The notes under the pieces are model-generated. The model did not search any database and was not told the DNA's origin. It worked only from the letters and a program-made list of their open reading frames with translations. From Bryobacterales bacterium (GTDB lineage Bacteria > Acidobacteriota > Terriglobia > Bryobacterales > Bryobacteraceae), in NCBI GenBank assembly GCA_016789785.1, contig JAEUQE010000063.1, positions 1-38,266 on the forward strand: a stretch of DNA of 38,266 nt, written 5' to 3'. Below, one piece after another: positions 31,558 through 38,266 of this stretch. The translations under genes and the position numbers were made by a program. Numbering within the stretch: position 1 is the first letter of the stretch; each line of letters starts with the position of its first letter.

Positions 31558-33762
31558 CTACCTTCTGACTGCTCCGCGTGGAATCGGCAACTCGATGGAG
31601 ATGCGAGTGCCGACGGGCATCGCGCCCCCTTTTGTGACTTGCCTGCGCAGCCCGGCGATGCCTGCTGGCGCATGACTCCCTCGCACTTGCCTGACGGCTG
31701 GACTGTCGCTCTCACCGGATGCGGATCTGCTGCGTGGGGGATTCCGCACCGGCTCACCTACCAGAGCCAGTTCTTCAGACTGGATTTCTTTCTCAAGGCC
31801 AGCATCCGGATGCCTCTCCACAAGCTGACCAATCCTTTGGTTCCTGCGACCTTCATCTCTTCGAATACTCCCAAGCCTGCTATTCACATCCCCATCTTCA
31901 TGCCGCCACTTACTACCCGAATCCCGGGCCCCATTGGGATGTCCCTGGCGGGGCAACCGGGCTGGAAGAGGAAACTGACTCACCCACTCGGGGCCAACCC
32001 ACTCCGGGCGAACACTTTCGACGTTCGGAGTAAGTGGACCGCGTATGGAGCCGCTGCCGATTTCTGTCCGGCCTTCCGCCTTGTCCTCTGTCCGGCCTTC
32101 GGATTGGTCCATCTGGCCTTCTGTTCCGTCAGAGTGGATAGCCGCGCCGTTTTTCTTTCCGTTGGTCACGCGACCCCCTCCCCCAGCAGAAACCTGTGCC
32201 GCGGTGCGCGGCCAACTCTCGATCCGGAACGTACCCCCAAGCAACGCCACACGCTCCCGAATGCCAGACAACCCGAACGAGTTACGCTTTTCAAGCGCCT
32301 CTTCTACGTGGAATCCAACTCCATCGTCCTCCACATACAACCTGAGCTTTCCATCGGCGGTTGCCGCAGAAATGTTTACATGCTTCGCTGAGGAATGCTT
32401 GGCAATGTTGTTAAAGCACTCCTGAACAAGCCGGTAGACAATGATCTCGAGCTTCTTGGGAAGATTCTGAATTCTCGAAAGTTGCAGGCGGACTTTGGCC
32501 GAGTGCACCTGGCGGAAACGTGTCACCAACTGGCGCAGCGCGGCGCCGAGCCCCAACTGGTCGAGCACCGCGGGGCTTAAGGCCGCAATCAGGCGGCGGA
32601 TCTCGAGGATCGTGCGCTCGGTCATCTCGCGGACTTCCGCGAGCTTGTTCCGGGGATCGCTCTCCGGAAGCGTCTGCTCGATCATTTCGAGATTGAGCCG
32701 CACGCACAGCAACGACTGCCCGGCCTCATCGTGGAGTTCACGGCTGATTCTGCGCCGCTCCGCCTCCTCGACGTGCATCATGTGTTCGGCGAGTGTACGT
32801 ACCTGCTCCTCACGCTCGGCGAGGTCTTCGAGCAGGCGTGCCTTCTGGGCCGCCACCACGCAACGTTCAGCGGCCGCGGCGAGCAGTTCCTGTTCGCGGG
32901 GAAGCCACTCGTACGTTTTCCGGAAACCGAATTGGACCACTCCTGCAAGCTTCTTGCCGTCCACCAGGGGTACCGACCAACAGGACTCGAAACGTCGGAT
33001 CCATGCCCGGTCAAGGACCAGATCATCCGGGGCTCCGCCCGCGGTCCAACTCCAACAGTGGCCTTTCAGCAAGCGCCTGACAACACGGCCGTCCGAGGTC
33101 AGGCCATCCAGTACTGGAGTCCGTCTGGCTTGCGACGCGACGGCGGCCTTATGCCGCCACACACCCTCATCGAGCCAGAAAAGATGGGCTGCATCCGCAC
33201 GGCAGAACTGGGCCAGTGTCGCCAGAAAGCGCTGGAGCAACTCGTCGAGATTGCGAGACTCCAACTCGACCCGGAAGAGGTCATAAAAAGCCTGGGTCTC
33301 CGATTCACGCACCTGGTAGTAGGCGTTGTTGAGCGTGAGGATGACGCAGAACTGAAGTTGCTCCCTGACCCACTGAAAATTGGCTTTCTCCTCGGGGGGC
33401 AGTTCCTCGAGTACGGGAATCAGCAGACGGTCATACTCGGCCAGCGCCGCGATGATCTGGCTTGGCGGAAGGTTGAGCTTGGCCAGCCGCCGCCCGTGAT
33501 ACTCCACCTGTTCAAAGAAACTGGCGGGAGCATGCCCATCGGCGAGAATCCGCGCGACGGCGCCCGGTGTGATCGCGGCCAGGGCTCCCCGTTCGAGCAC
33601 GTTCAGTTGCAATTGCTTCAAACTACGCTGGAACTGGCGCTCGATCCGGTTGGCGTGCGGGTGGAGCAAAGCGGCCATGCGGCGCAAATGCGTACGAAGC
33701 TGGTCGCTCAGGACGTCTGCGGCGTCGGCCAGAACCGGCGATTTCTCGTGCGTAGGCACCAC
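31558..33762 (-). CDS. GAF-domain sensor histidine kinase (HisKA_3 type) with a large insertion in the ATPase domain
   Basis: The protein has 734 residues and starts at GTG 33762 after GGAAGAG. Residues ~1-165 are all-helical and may be a globin-like sensor. Residues ~170-320 look like a GAF domain. The dimerisation/phosphoacceptor block is ERRRISRELHDEAGQSL (H344). The ATP site has an N box (VQECFNNIAKH, ~446-456), YVEDDGVGF (~476-484) and FGLSGIRERVALLGGTFRIES (~496-516). The family normally then reads G-x-GTRxxxxLP within a few residues. Here GTRISIELP comes at 718-726, after about 195 inserted residues (~519-716) rich in G, R, E, S and D with short internal repeats. No transmembrane helix is visible, so it is a cytoplasmic sensor. 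It pairs with the response regulator 28 bp downstream. Confidence 0.88.
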   Translation of the reverse strand: MVPTHEKSPVLADAADVLSDQLRTHLRRMAALLHPHANRIERQFQRSLKQLQLNVLERGALAAITPGAVARILADGHAPASFFEQVEYHGRRLAKLNLPPSQIIAALAEYDRLLIPVLEELPPEEKANFQWVREQLQFCVILTLNNAYYQVRESETQAFYDLFRVELESRNLDELLQRFLATLAQFCRADAAHLFWLDEGVWRHKAAVASQARRTPVLDGLTSDGRVVRRLLKGHCWSWTAGGAPDDLVLDRAWIRRFESCWSVPLVDGKKLAGVVQFGFRKTYEWLPREQELLAAAAERCVVAAQKARLLEDLAEREEQVRTLAEHMMHVEEAERRRISRELHDEAGQSLLCVRLNLEMIEQTLPESDPRNKLAEVREMTERTILEIRRLIAALSPAVLDQLGLGAALRQLVTRFRQVHSAKVRLQLSRIQNLPKKLEIIVYRLVQECFNNIAKHSSAKHVNISAATADGKLRLYVEDDGVGFHVEEALEKRNSFGLSGIRERVALLGGTFRIESWPRTAAQVSAGGGGRVTNGKKNGAAIHSDGTEGQMDQSEGRTEDKAEGRTEIGSGSIRGPLTPNVESVRPEWVGPEWVSQFPLPARLPRQGHPNGARDSGSKWRHEDGDVNSRLGSIRRDEGRRNQRIGQLVERHPDAGLEKEIQSEELALVGEPVRNPPRSRSASGESDSPAVRQVRGSHAPAGIAGLRRQVTKGGAMPVGTRISIELPIPRGAVRR

Positions 33763-33844
33763 TCTTCCTATCGGACTGAGGGGTGCCTTGCTTTAGATGC
33801 TCTTCGGGGGAATTACTGAGGCCGCATGTAGTACGATTGGTACC

Positions 33845-34678
33845 CTAGGGTCTCGGCACCCCGCCGAGAATCCTGCTAAGCTCTTCAAAACAAACCTTCT
33901 GGATTTGCTCCACGCGCTCCGCAGGCATGCTATAGAGGGTGAGCATCAGGTAGGTGGCCGACCCTAATTTGTGGGTTTCCATCAACAAACCACAGAGGGC
34001 GTTGTTCCAATTCTCAATCGTTCCACTGAAGTGCCGGCCGCCGAAGAGGTCCGTGATGCCCCGCATTTCGAGCCCACCAGGGGTTTCGACTGAGTAAGCG
34101 GAGCCACGTTCGGCTGGCAGGCGGCCTACATTTCCCGTGAGGCCCTTCCAGAGCAGATCCCAGGCCGGTTCGGGCGCATGCGCCGAATACACGTTGACCG
34201 ATATATTGACAGCCGGCTCCCCCCAGTGATGTTCGACGTTGTGCTTAAGGATCCGGAGGAACGTGGTCCATCCGCGCTGCGTGCTCTCGATGTCGTTGTC
34301 CCAAACCGCGCCGGGACCAAAGCCTGACTGGACAATCCGGAGCAGCGTCTTGCCGTTTCCGGCGTCCTCGATCAGGTAGTCAGTGGCGAGATGGCGGACC
34401 TGATCATCCTTGCCGCCGCAGTAGGACTGATCGCGGTCTTCGCCACAGCGCAGGTGACGCGGTTCGTCCCAGATCTCGATTTGGGTGGTGCCCTCCATGC
34501 CGGGTCCCCACGAGGCGGTGATACTGCCGCCGGCGCCCGGGACGACCTTTACTTCCGGGGCAAACCACTTCGTGATTTCCTCCGCCACGCTTACCGACTT
34601 CCACACGCGATCGGCGGGTGCGTCGATCTCGATGCTCACCTCATAGGAGCGCTCGCCTGCCTTGTCTTCGTTTGCCAT
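33845..34678 (-). CDS. SRPBCC/AHSA1-like domain protein
   Basis: The 277-residue protein begins with the typical START-like fold of AHSA1 proteins: YEVSIEIDAPADRVWKSVSV, EEITKWFAPE, and a downstream GWTTFLRILKHNVEHH. The C-terminal ~110 residues extend beyond the usual 150-residue domain and may be a second, degenerate half. GGAG precedes the ATG. It lies 13 bp after an ArsR-like gene; such ArsR/AHSA1 pairs are common in soil bacteria, and the AHSA1 partner probably binds a small hydrophobic ligand. No specific substrate can be named. Confidence 0.8.
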   Translation of the reverse strand: MANEDKAGERSYEVSIEIDAPADRVWKSVSVAEEITKWFAPEVKVVPGAGGSITASWGPGMEGTTQIEIWDEPRHLRCGEDRDQSYCGGKDDQVRHLATDYLIEDAGNGKTLLRIVQSGFGPGAVWDNDIESTQRGWTTFLRILKHNVEHHWGEPAVNISVNVYSAHAPEPAWDLLWKGLTGNVGRLPAERGSAYSVETPGGLEMRGITDLFGGRHFSGTIENWNNALCGLLMETHKLGSATYLMLTLYSMPAERVEQIQKVCFEELSRILGGVPRP

Positions 34679-34691
34679 CCTGTCTCCTTCA

Positions 34692-35348
34692 CTAGCCGTT
34701 CATGATCAGATTGTCCGCGGGTGCACCCACTGCCTCGCCCGCACTACCGGCAGCCGCAGCCGCCGTTTTCGTTGCCGGATACACGCCGGTGAAGACGCGA
34801 TATCCGCGACCTTCCCCTGGCGCGCATCGATATTTCGAGGCAAGCCGGGCAACAGCGGCCGCCAGGTCCTGTGCGAACTCCGAGCGTTCTTCCGCCGTGC
34901 GAAAGCGCACCTCCGTTTCGAGGCTGAGGGTCGCCACGCGTTTGCCCGACCGTGCCGCGCGGCCCGAAAGATCGGCAACGTCGCGAATGGCGCGCGCCGC
35001 CGCGGCGATCAGATAGGCCGCCGACAGCCGGTCCTGCCCGGTATCGGGATTGCCATCCGGGGCCAGTGCGCCGAGCACCTGCGGAGTCACCAGATAGTGC
35101 CGGGCACGTGCGCGCACCACGCGTTCGACGCAGTTTCCCTTGCGGCGCTCCTCGACAAACTCGACCAGACCCTCGCGTTCCAACTCGCGCAGATGATAGT
35201 TCGCCTTCTGTCTCGGCAACTCGAGCTTGCGTGCGAGACCGGAAGCCGAATCGGGATCCGCAAGCAGTTCGAGCATCCGCATGCGAACCGGATGCAGGAG
35301 AACGCCCGCGGTTTCTGGGTTTGCGATGAGCTGGAGGGCCGCGGCCAT
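34692..35348 (-). CDS. ArsR-like winged-helix transcriptional regulator
   Basis: The 218-residue protein has an N-terminal winged helix (~15-85: LLHPVRMRMLELLADPDSAS, LARKLELPRQKANYHLREL, EREGLVEFVEERRKGNCVER), the arrangement of HTH_20/ArsR repressors. The C-terminal ~130 residues are alpha-helical and of unknown role; no metal-binding cysteine cluster was seen. It is first in a two-gene operon with the AHSA1-like protein and diverges from the MOSC gene. A near-consensus promoter lies just upstream. It probably represses its own operon and perhaps the diverging gene. Confidence 0.85.
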   Translation of the reverse strand: MAAALQLIANPETAGVLLHPVRMRMLELLADPDSASGLARKLELPRQKANYHLRELEREGLVEFVEERRKGNCVERVVRARARHYLVTPQVLGALAPDGNPDTGQDRLSAAYLIAAAARAIRDVADLSGRAARSGKRVATLSLETEVRFRTAEERSEFAQDLAAAVARLASKYRCAPGEGRGYRVFTGVYPATKTAAAAAGSAGEAVGAPADNLIMNG

Positions 35349-35362
35349 TGGGATCTTCGACT

Positions 35363-35390
35363 ATTCTATCCGTCTCATTATGAATGTCAA
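35363..35390 (-). promoter_or_regulatory. Sigma-70-like promoter of the ArsR/AHSA1 operon
   Basis: On the minus strand TTGACA (35390-35385), a 16-base spacer and TAGAAT (35368-35363) are close to consensus. Transcription would start near 35356, some eight bases before the ATG at 35348, so the leader is very short. Confidence 0.65.
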
Positions 35391-35422
35391 GAAAAATAAT
35401 TTTGTCGGTAGCATCGCGCTGC

Positions 35423-35428
35423 TATCTT
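35423..35428 (+). promoter_or_regulatory. TATCTT -10-like element before the MOSC gene
   Basis: TATCTT ends seven bases before the ATG at 35436. TTGTCG (35402-35407) stands 15 bases further up as a weak -35. No ribosome site is visible. Confidence 0.35.
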
Positions 35429-35435
35429 CGGTTCC

Positions 35436-35972
35436 ATGGAAACTCGAGTTCTCGCCGTATGCGTGGGCCTGATCGAACGCGTTCCGTATCGCGGGCGGCA
35501 GATGCGCACGGGCATCTTCAAGCGGCCCGTTGAAGGACGCGTGCACATCGGCAGACTGGGGCTTGCGGGCGATCATCAGGCCGATCCGCGCTATCACGGC
35601 GGTCCGCGCAGAGCCGTCTACGCGTATCCTTCGGAGCACTATTCGTTCTGGCGCGGTGTCTATCCGGATGTGGCGTTCGGCCACGGAGGATTCGGCGAGA
35701 ATCTCGCCACAGCGGGCTGGATGGAAGACGCCGTGCGCGAGGGCGATGTCTACCGTGTGGGCACTGCGCTGCTGAAGGTGACGGAGCCGCGCACGCCATG
35801 CATCAAGCTCGGTGTGAAGTTCGGACGCACGGGCATCGTGGCGAAGTTCCGCGAATCGCGGCGCACCGGCTTCTATCTCGCAGTGCGCGAAGAAGGCTTC
35901 GTGGAAGCTGGCGACGCGATCACGCTGGTGGACCGCGATCCAGGTGCGCGATCGGTGGCCGGTATGGAGTAA
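35436..35972 (+). CDS. MOSC-domain protein, YiiM-like
   Basis: The 178-residue protein shows the MOSC fold of the YiiM type: LGLAGDHQADPRYHGGPRRAVYAYP near residues 42-66, GHGGFGENLATAGW, and the conserved cysteine in VTEPRTPCIKLG. Such proteins use a molybdenum cofactor carried on that cysteine; YiiM reduces N-hydroxylated compounds. It diverges from the ArsR gene with an 87-bp gap and converges on the oxidoreductase gene with three bases between stops. The substrate is not predictable. Confidence 0.9.
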   Translation: METRVLAVCVGLIERVPYRGRQMRTGIFKRPVEGRVHIGRLGLAGDHQADPRYHGGPRRAVYAYPSEHYSFWRGVYPDVAFGHGGFGENLATAGWMEDAVREGDVYRVGTALLKVTEPRTPCIKLGVKFGRTGIVAKFRESRRTGFYLAVREEGFVEAGDAITLVDRDPGARSVAGME

Positions 35973-35975
35973 AGA

Positions 35976-37559
35976 TCAGTCCTTGAGCATTTCTCGAGCC
36001 GCGTTGTGACCCGGCGCACCCATCACGCCGCCGCCCGGATGTGCTCCCGACCCGCATAAATACAGGCCCGCGACGGGTGTCCGGTACTTTGCCCAGCCGG
36101 CCATCGGCCGCATCACAAACATCTGATCCAGGCTCATCTCACCGTGGAAGATATTGCCGCCGGTGATGTGAAAGCGCTTCTCCAGGTCGTAGGGCGTGAG
36201 CACCTGACGGTGTTCGATGATCTGCTTGATGTTCGGCGCGTACTCACTGATGATGTCAATCACGCGGTCGCCAAATGGCTCGCGGAGTTGATCCCAGGTA
36301 GCGCCGCCGCGCAAGGTGTACGGCGCGTATTGAAGGAAGATGCCCATGATGTGCTTGCCCGGAGGAGCCAGCGACGGATCGTACATGGTGGGCACGGTCA
36401 TCTCGAGCAGCGGTTTCTCCGAAGGACGGCCATACTTCGCGTCATCCCAGGCGTGCTCCACGTAATCGAGATTGGGACAGATGTGCATGGTTGCCTTGTG
36501 GTGTGGACCTGGCACACCCGGCAGGATCCGGAAATCCGGCAATCCGTTCAATGCAAGATTGATCTTGCATGAGGTGCCTTCGATCCGGAACCGCCGGATG
36601 TGCGCCACAAAGTCCTTAGGCAGATGTTTCTCCTCCACCAGCTCTAAGAACGTGATCTTTGGATCAAGACAGCTCGCCACCACGGCGGCATCGATCTCTT
36701 CACCACCCGCCAGCACAACACCAGCCACGCGGCCGTTGACAACTTTGACTCGGTCCACCCGGGCTCCGGTACGGATCTCGGCGCCTCGACTGCGCGCACT
36801 TGCTGCGATCGCTTCGGATACTGCGCCCATACCTCCGCGGACAAAACCCCAAAGGCCTCGCTTGCCCGCGACACCGCCCATGCAGTGATGTAATAGTATA
36901 TACGCAGTTCCGGGCGATTTGGGGCCGCCATTTGCACCAATGACGCCATCGGTTGCAAGTGTGACTTTCAATTCCTCGCTTTCGAACCACTCGTCAAGCA
37001 GATCGACAGCCGACTGCGTGAAGATCTTCACCAGGCCCGTCATCTCGTCGCGGCTCAAGCCACGGAATCTGCCGAGCAGCTTCAAGTAGTCGATGTAGTC
37101 GCCGAAGCTCTGCGGCGGAAACTCGGGAGGCGTGACCAGCAACAGCGACTCAACGATAATCGCGAGTTTCTCCAGGTGATCCTCATAAGCGCTGTAGCGC
37201 TCGGCATCACGCTTGGAAAACTTGGCGATCTCTTCCAGCGTCTTGCGGCGGTCCTGCCACATGTAGAGGTAGCGGCCATCGGGAAACGGTGAGAAAAATG
37301 CCGGATCCTTGGCGTCCACCTGATAGCCGAAGCGCTCCAGTTCGAGGTCGCGAACCACTTTCTCCTGAAGCAGGCTCACCAGGTAGGAAGCGGTGGAGAC
37401 CTTGTAGCCGGGCCAGATCTCCTCGGTGACCGCGCACCCCCCCACCAGCTCACGGCGTTCCAAAACAAGCACCTTGCGGCCCGCGCGCGCAAGGTAAGCG
37501 GCAGTGACCAGTCCATTGTGTCCGCCGCCTACGATGATGGCGTCATATCGTCGATTCAA
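35976..37559 (-). CDS. FAD-dependent oxidoreductase, PYROXD2/phytoene-desaturase-like
   Basis: The 527-residue protein opens with a dinucleotide-binding motif (YDAIIVGGGHNGLVTAAYLA, then VLVLERRELVGGCAVTEE), as in phytoene desaturases and the animal protein PYROXD2. The C-terminal FAD block is YLCGSGAHPGGGVMGAPGHN. The start is TTG at 37559, with GAGAG seven bases upstream. There are no carotenoid genes nearby, so a carotenoid role is not supported. The family also includes uncharacterised amine or lipid oxidoreductases. It appears to be a single-gene unit. Confidence 0.9.
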   Translation of the reverse strand: MNRRYDAIIVGGGHNGLVTAAYLARAGRKVLVLERRELVGGCAVTEEIWPGYKVSTASYLVSLLQEKVVRDLELERFGYQVDAKDPAFFSPFPDGRYLYMWQDRRKTLEEIAKFSKRDAERYSAYEDHLEKLAIIVESLLLVTPPEFPPQSFGDYIDYLKLLGRFRGLSRDEMTGLVKIFTQSAVDLLDEWFESEELKVTLATDGVIGANGGPKSPGTAYILLHHCMGGVAGKRGLWGFVRGGMGAVSEAIAASARSRGAEIRTGARVDRVKVVNGRVAGVVLAGGEEIDAAVVASCLDPKITFLELVEEKHLPKDFVAHIRRFRIEGTSCKINLALNGLPDFRILPGVPGPHHKATMHICPNLDYVEHAWDDAKYGRPSEKPLLEMTVPTMYDPSLAPPGKHIMGIFLQYAPYTLRGGATWDQLREPFGDRVIDIISEYAPNIKQIIEHRQVLTPYDLEKRFHITGGNIFHGEMSLDQMFVMRPMAGWAKYRTPVAGLYLCGSGAHPGGGVMGAPGHNAAREMLKD

Positions 37560-37901
37560 CGTGTACTCTCGATCAATCTCAGCCTAGCATGCATGCACAG
37601 GGAGCACCTTGCTGGACCGCGCAGCAGCGGCGAGAGCAGGATCGTGATGACCGCGGCCGCGCTTTGGGAGGGGACGAACGCGCACACCGGCTCGACGACG
37701 CGTCCCATCGCCGCTGAGGGTATCGCCGAGTTCGCGCCGGCGGCCGAGTGGAGGTGGTTCCTCGCGATCGTGGGCTCAACGGCGCCGCTGCCGAACCGTA
37801 CGGGAGCCGCGGCGGCAATCGTTTGCGAACCGTGGCCTGGGCTGTTGTGTAGTAGGCCGATCCCACGCCTCACGACCGCGTGGGCGCTATACTGAAAGGC
37901 G
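37560..37901. other. Intergenic stretch without a recognised gene
   Basis: These 342 bases have open frames on both strands, as expected from high GC, but none resembles a known protein. The left end contains the palindrome GCATGCATGC (37587-37596). The right end contains TATACT (37888-37893), eight bases before the DUF433 start. Confidence 0.5.
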
Positions 37902-38184
37902 ATGGCAGTGGTGACCGAGATTGGCAGCCTGATCTCCCGAGACCCCGAGATTCGCGGCGGGCGGCCGTGCATCGCCGGGACAGGCGTCTCCGTGCGCCGC
38001 ATCGCCGTGTGGCACAACATGGGGCCACACCCCAGAAGAGATTGTAAGCAACTTCGGCCATCTGTCGCTTGCGCAGGTGCATGCCGCGTTGGCTTACTAT
38101 TACGCCAACAAAGCTGAGCTCGACGCCGATCTGGAAGCCGAAGAGCGTGAGTACGACACGCTCGCGGAGCAACACCGGCGCTGA
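37902..38184 (+). pseudogene. DUF433 antitoxin, broken by one extra base
   Basis: The first frame starts MAVVTEIGSLISRDPEIRGG and continues RPCIAGTGVSVRRIAVWHNMG, the N-terminal half of a DUF433 antitoxin. After the GGGG run at 38021-38024 it loses homology. Moving one base restores HTPEEIVSNFGHLSLAQVH and the tail LEAEEREYDTLAEQHRR, then a stop at 38182-38184. Removing one G from the run gives a full-length protein of about 93 residues. The frameshift may be a real mutation, a slippage site or a sequencing or assembly error in a homopolymer. The gene sits seven bases before its toxin partner. DUF433 proteins act as DNA-binding antitoxins. Confidence 0.85.
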
Positions 38185-38190
38185 TCCTCC

Positions 38191-38266
38191 GTGGAGCCTT
38201 TTCAGATCTATATCGGCGAGGACGCTGTTCAGGGCGGCCTTGTCGAAGCGCTTCGGTCCCGTGATG
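38191..38266 (+). CDS. DUF5615 PIN-like toxin (N-terminal fragment)
   Basis: Only 25 codons are in the window. From GTG at 38191 the frame reads VEPFQIYIGEDAVQGGLVEA then LRSRD, like the start of DUF5615 proteins (IYLDEDAxxxxLVxALRxxG), with an acidic residue pair of the PIN-like Mut7-C nuclease fold. It starts six bases after the DUF433 stop, the normal order for this toxin-antitoxin pair. The assignment rests on a short stretch. Confidence 0.65.
   Translation, partial: MEPFQIYIGEDAVQGGLVEALRSRD

Noticed and set aside
31639..32391. A 250-codon plus-strand frame opposite the kinase insertion, considered as a separate inserted gene
   Set aside because: The translation matches nothing I know and has no ribosome site, while the kinase frame runs through without a stop and rejoins its conserved C-terminal strand. 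It remains worth a database search.
37556..38020. A 154-codon minus-strand frame overlapping the DUF433 gene
   Set aside because: It overlaps the clear DUF433 N-terminus on the other strand and shows no similarity to a known protein.

Overview
The window is GC-rich, gene-dense bacterial chromosome. It most likely comes from an Acidobacteriota of the Solibacter/Bryobacter type. The case rests on gene content: two ~1,140-aa Oar-like TonB-dependent receptors with an N-terminal carboxypeptidase-regulatory-like domain and no SusD partner; several Tat-exported sulfatases; a membrane-anchored winged-helix-like regulator of a kind I associate with that phylum; and a secreted BACON-repeat protein. This assignment is an inference from gene style, not from a marker gene.

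Layout. (1) 1-2792, minus: a nitrate-assimilation-like operon reading cobA (siroheme precursor), a fused four-cluster ferredoxin plus DmsC-like membrane anchor, and a molybdopterin oxidoreductase that runs off the left edge. Overlaps of 11 and 4 bp indicate translational coupling. (2) 2793-3546: gene-poor gap with an octamer repeat and a hairpin. (3) 3547-21911: the main block, two diverging operons around a membrane-bound regulator (11238-12530). The minus operon is receptor, DUF1080-like/FG-GAP protein (possibly lyase-like), propeller-LRR protein. The plus operon is sulfatase, sulfatase, sulfatase, receptor, sulfatase. All genes overlap or nearly abut. I read it as a locus for importing and desulfating a sulfated glycan. 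Two near-identical 26-bp boxes (21/26) sit at the same distance upstream of the two operon promoters, one on each side of the regulator gene. (4) 22007-25612, minus: large secreted BACON-repeat protein, separated from sulfatase 4 by two hairpins. (5) 25794-31529: S10 serine carboxypeptidase, PRPP synthetase, neutral ceramidase-like protein coupled to a GNAT acetyltransferase, and a LuxR-type response regulator. (6) 31558-33762: the partner histidine kinase, carrying a ~195-residue insertion in its ATP-binding domain. (7) 33845-35972: AHSA1-like protein plus ArsR-like regulator, diverging from a MOSC protein. (8) 35976-38266: a PYROXD2/phytoene-desaturase-like oxidoreductase, then a DUF433 antitoxin broken by one extra G and the start of its DUF5615 toxin.

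No tRNA, rRNA, insertion sequence, phage gene or CRISPR array was seen. The observations most worth following up are the paired boxes around the regulator, the kinase insertion, the two-module duplication in the BACON protein, the minisatellite inside a Tat signal peptide, and the recurrence of TAnnnT hexamers 6-9 nt before start codons, which suggests leaderless transcripts.
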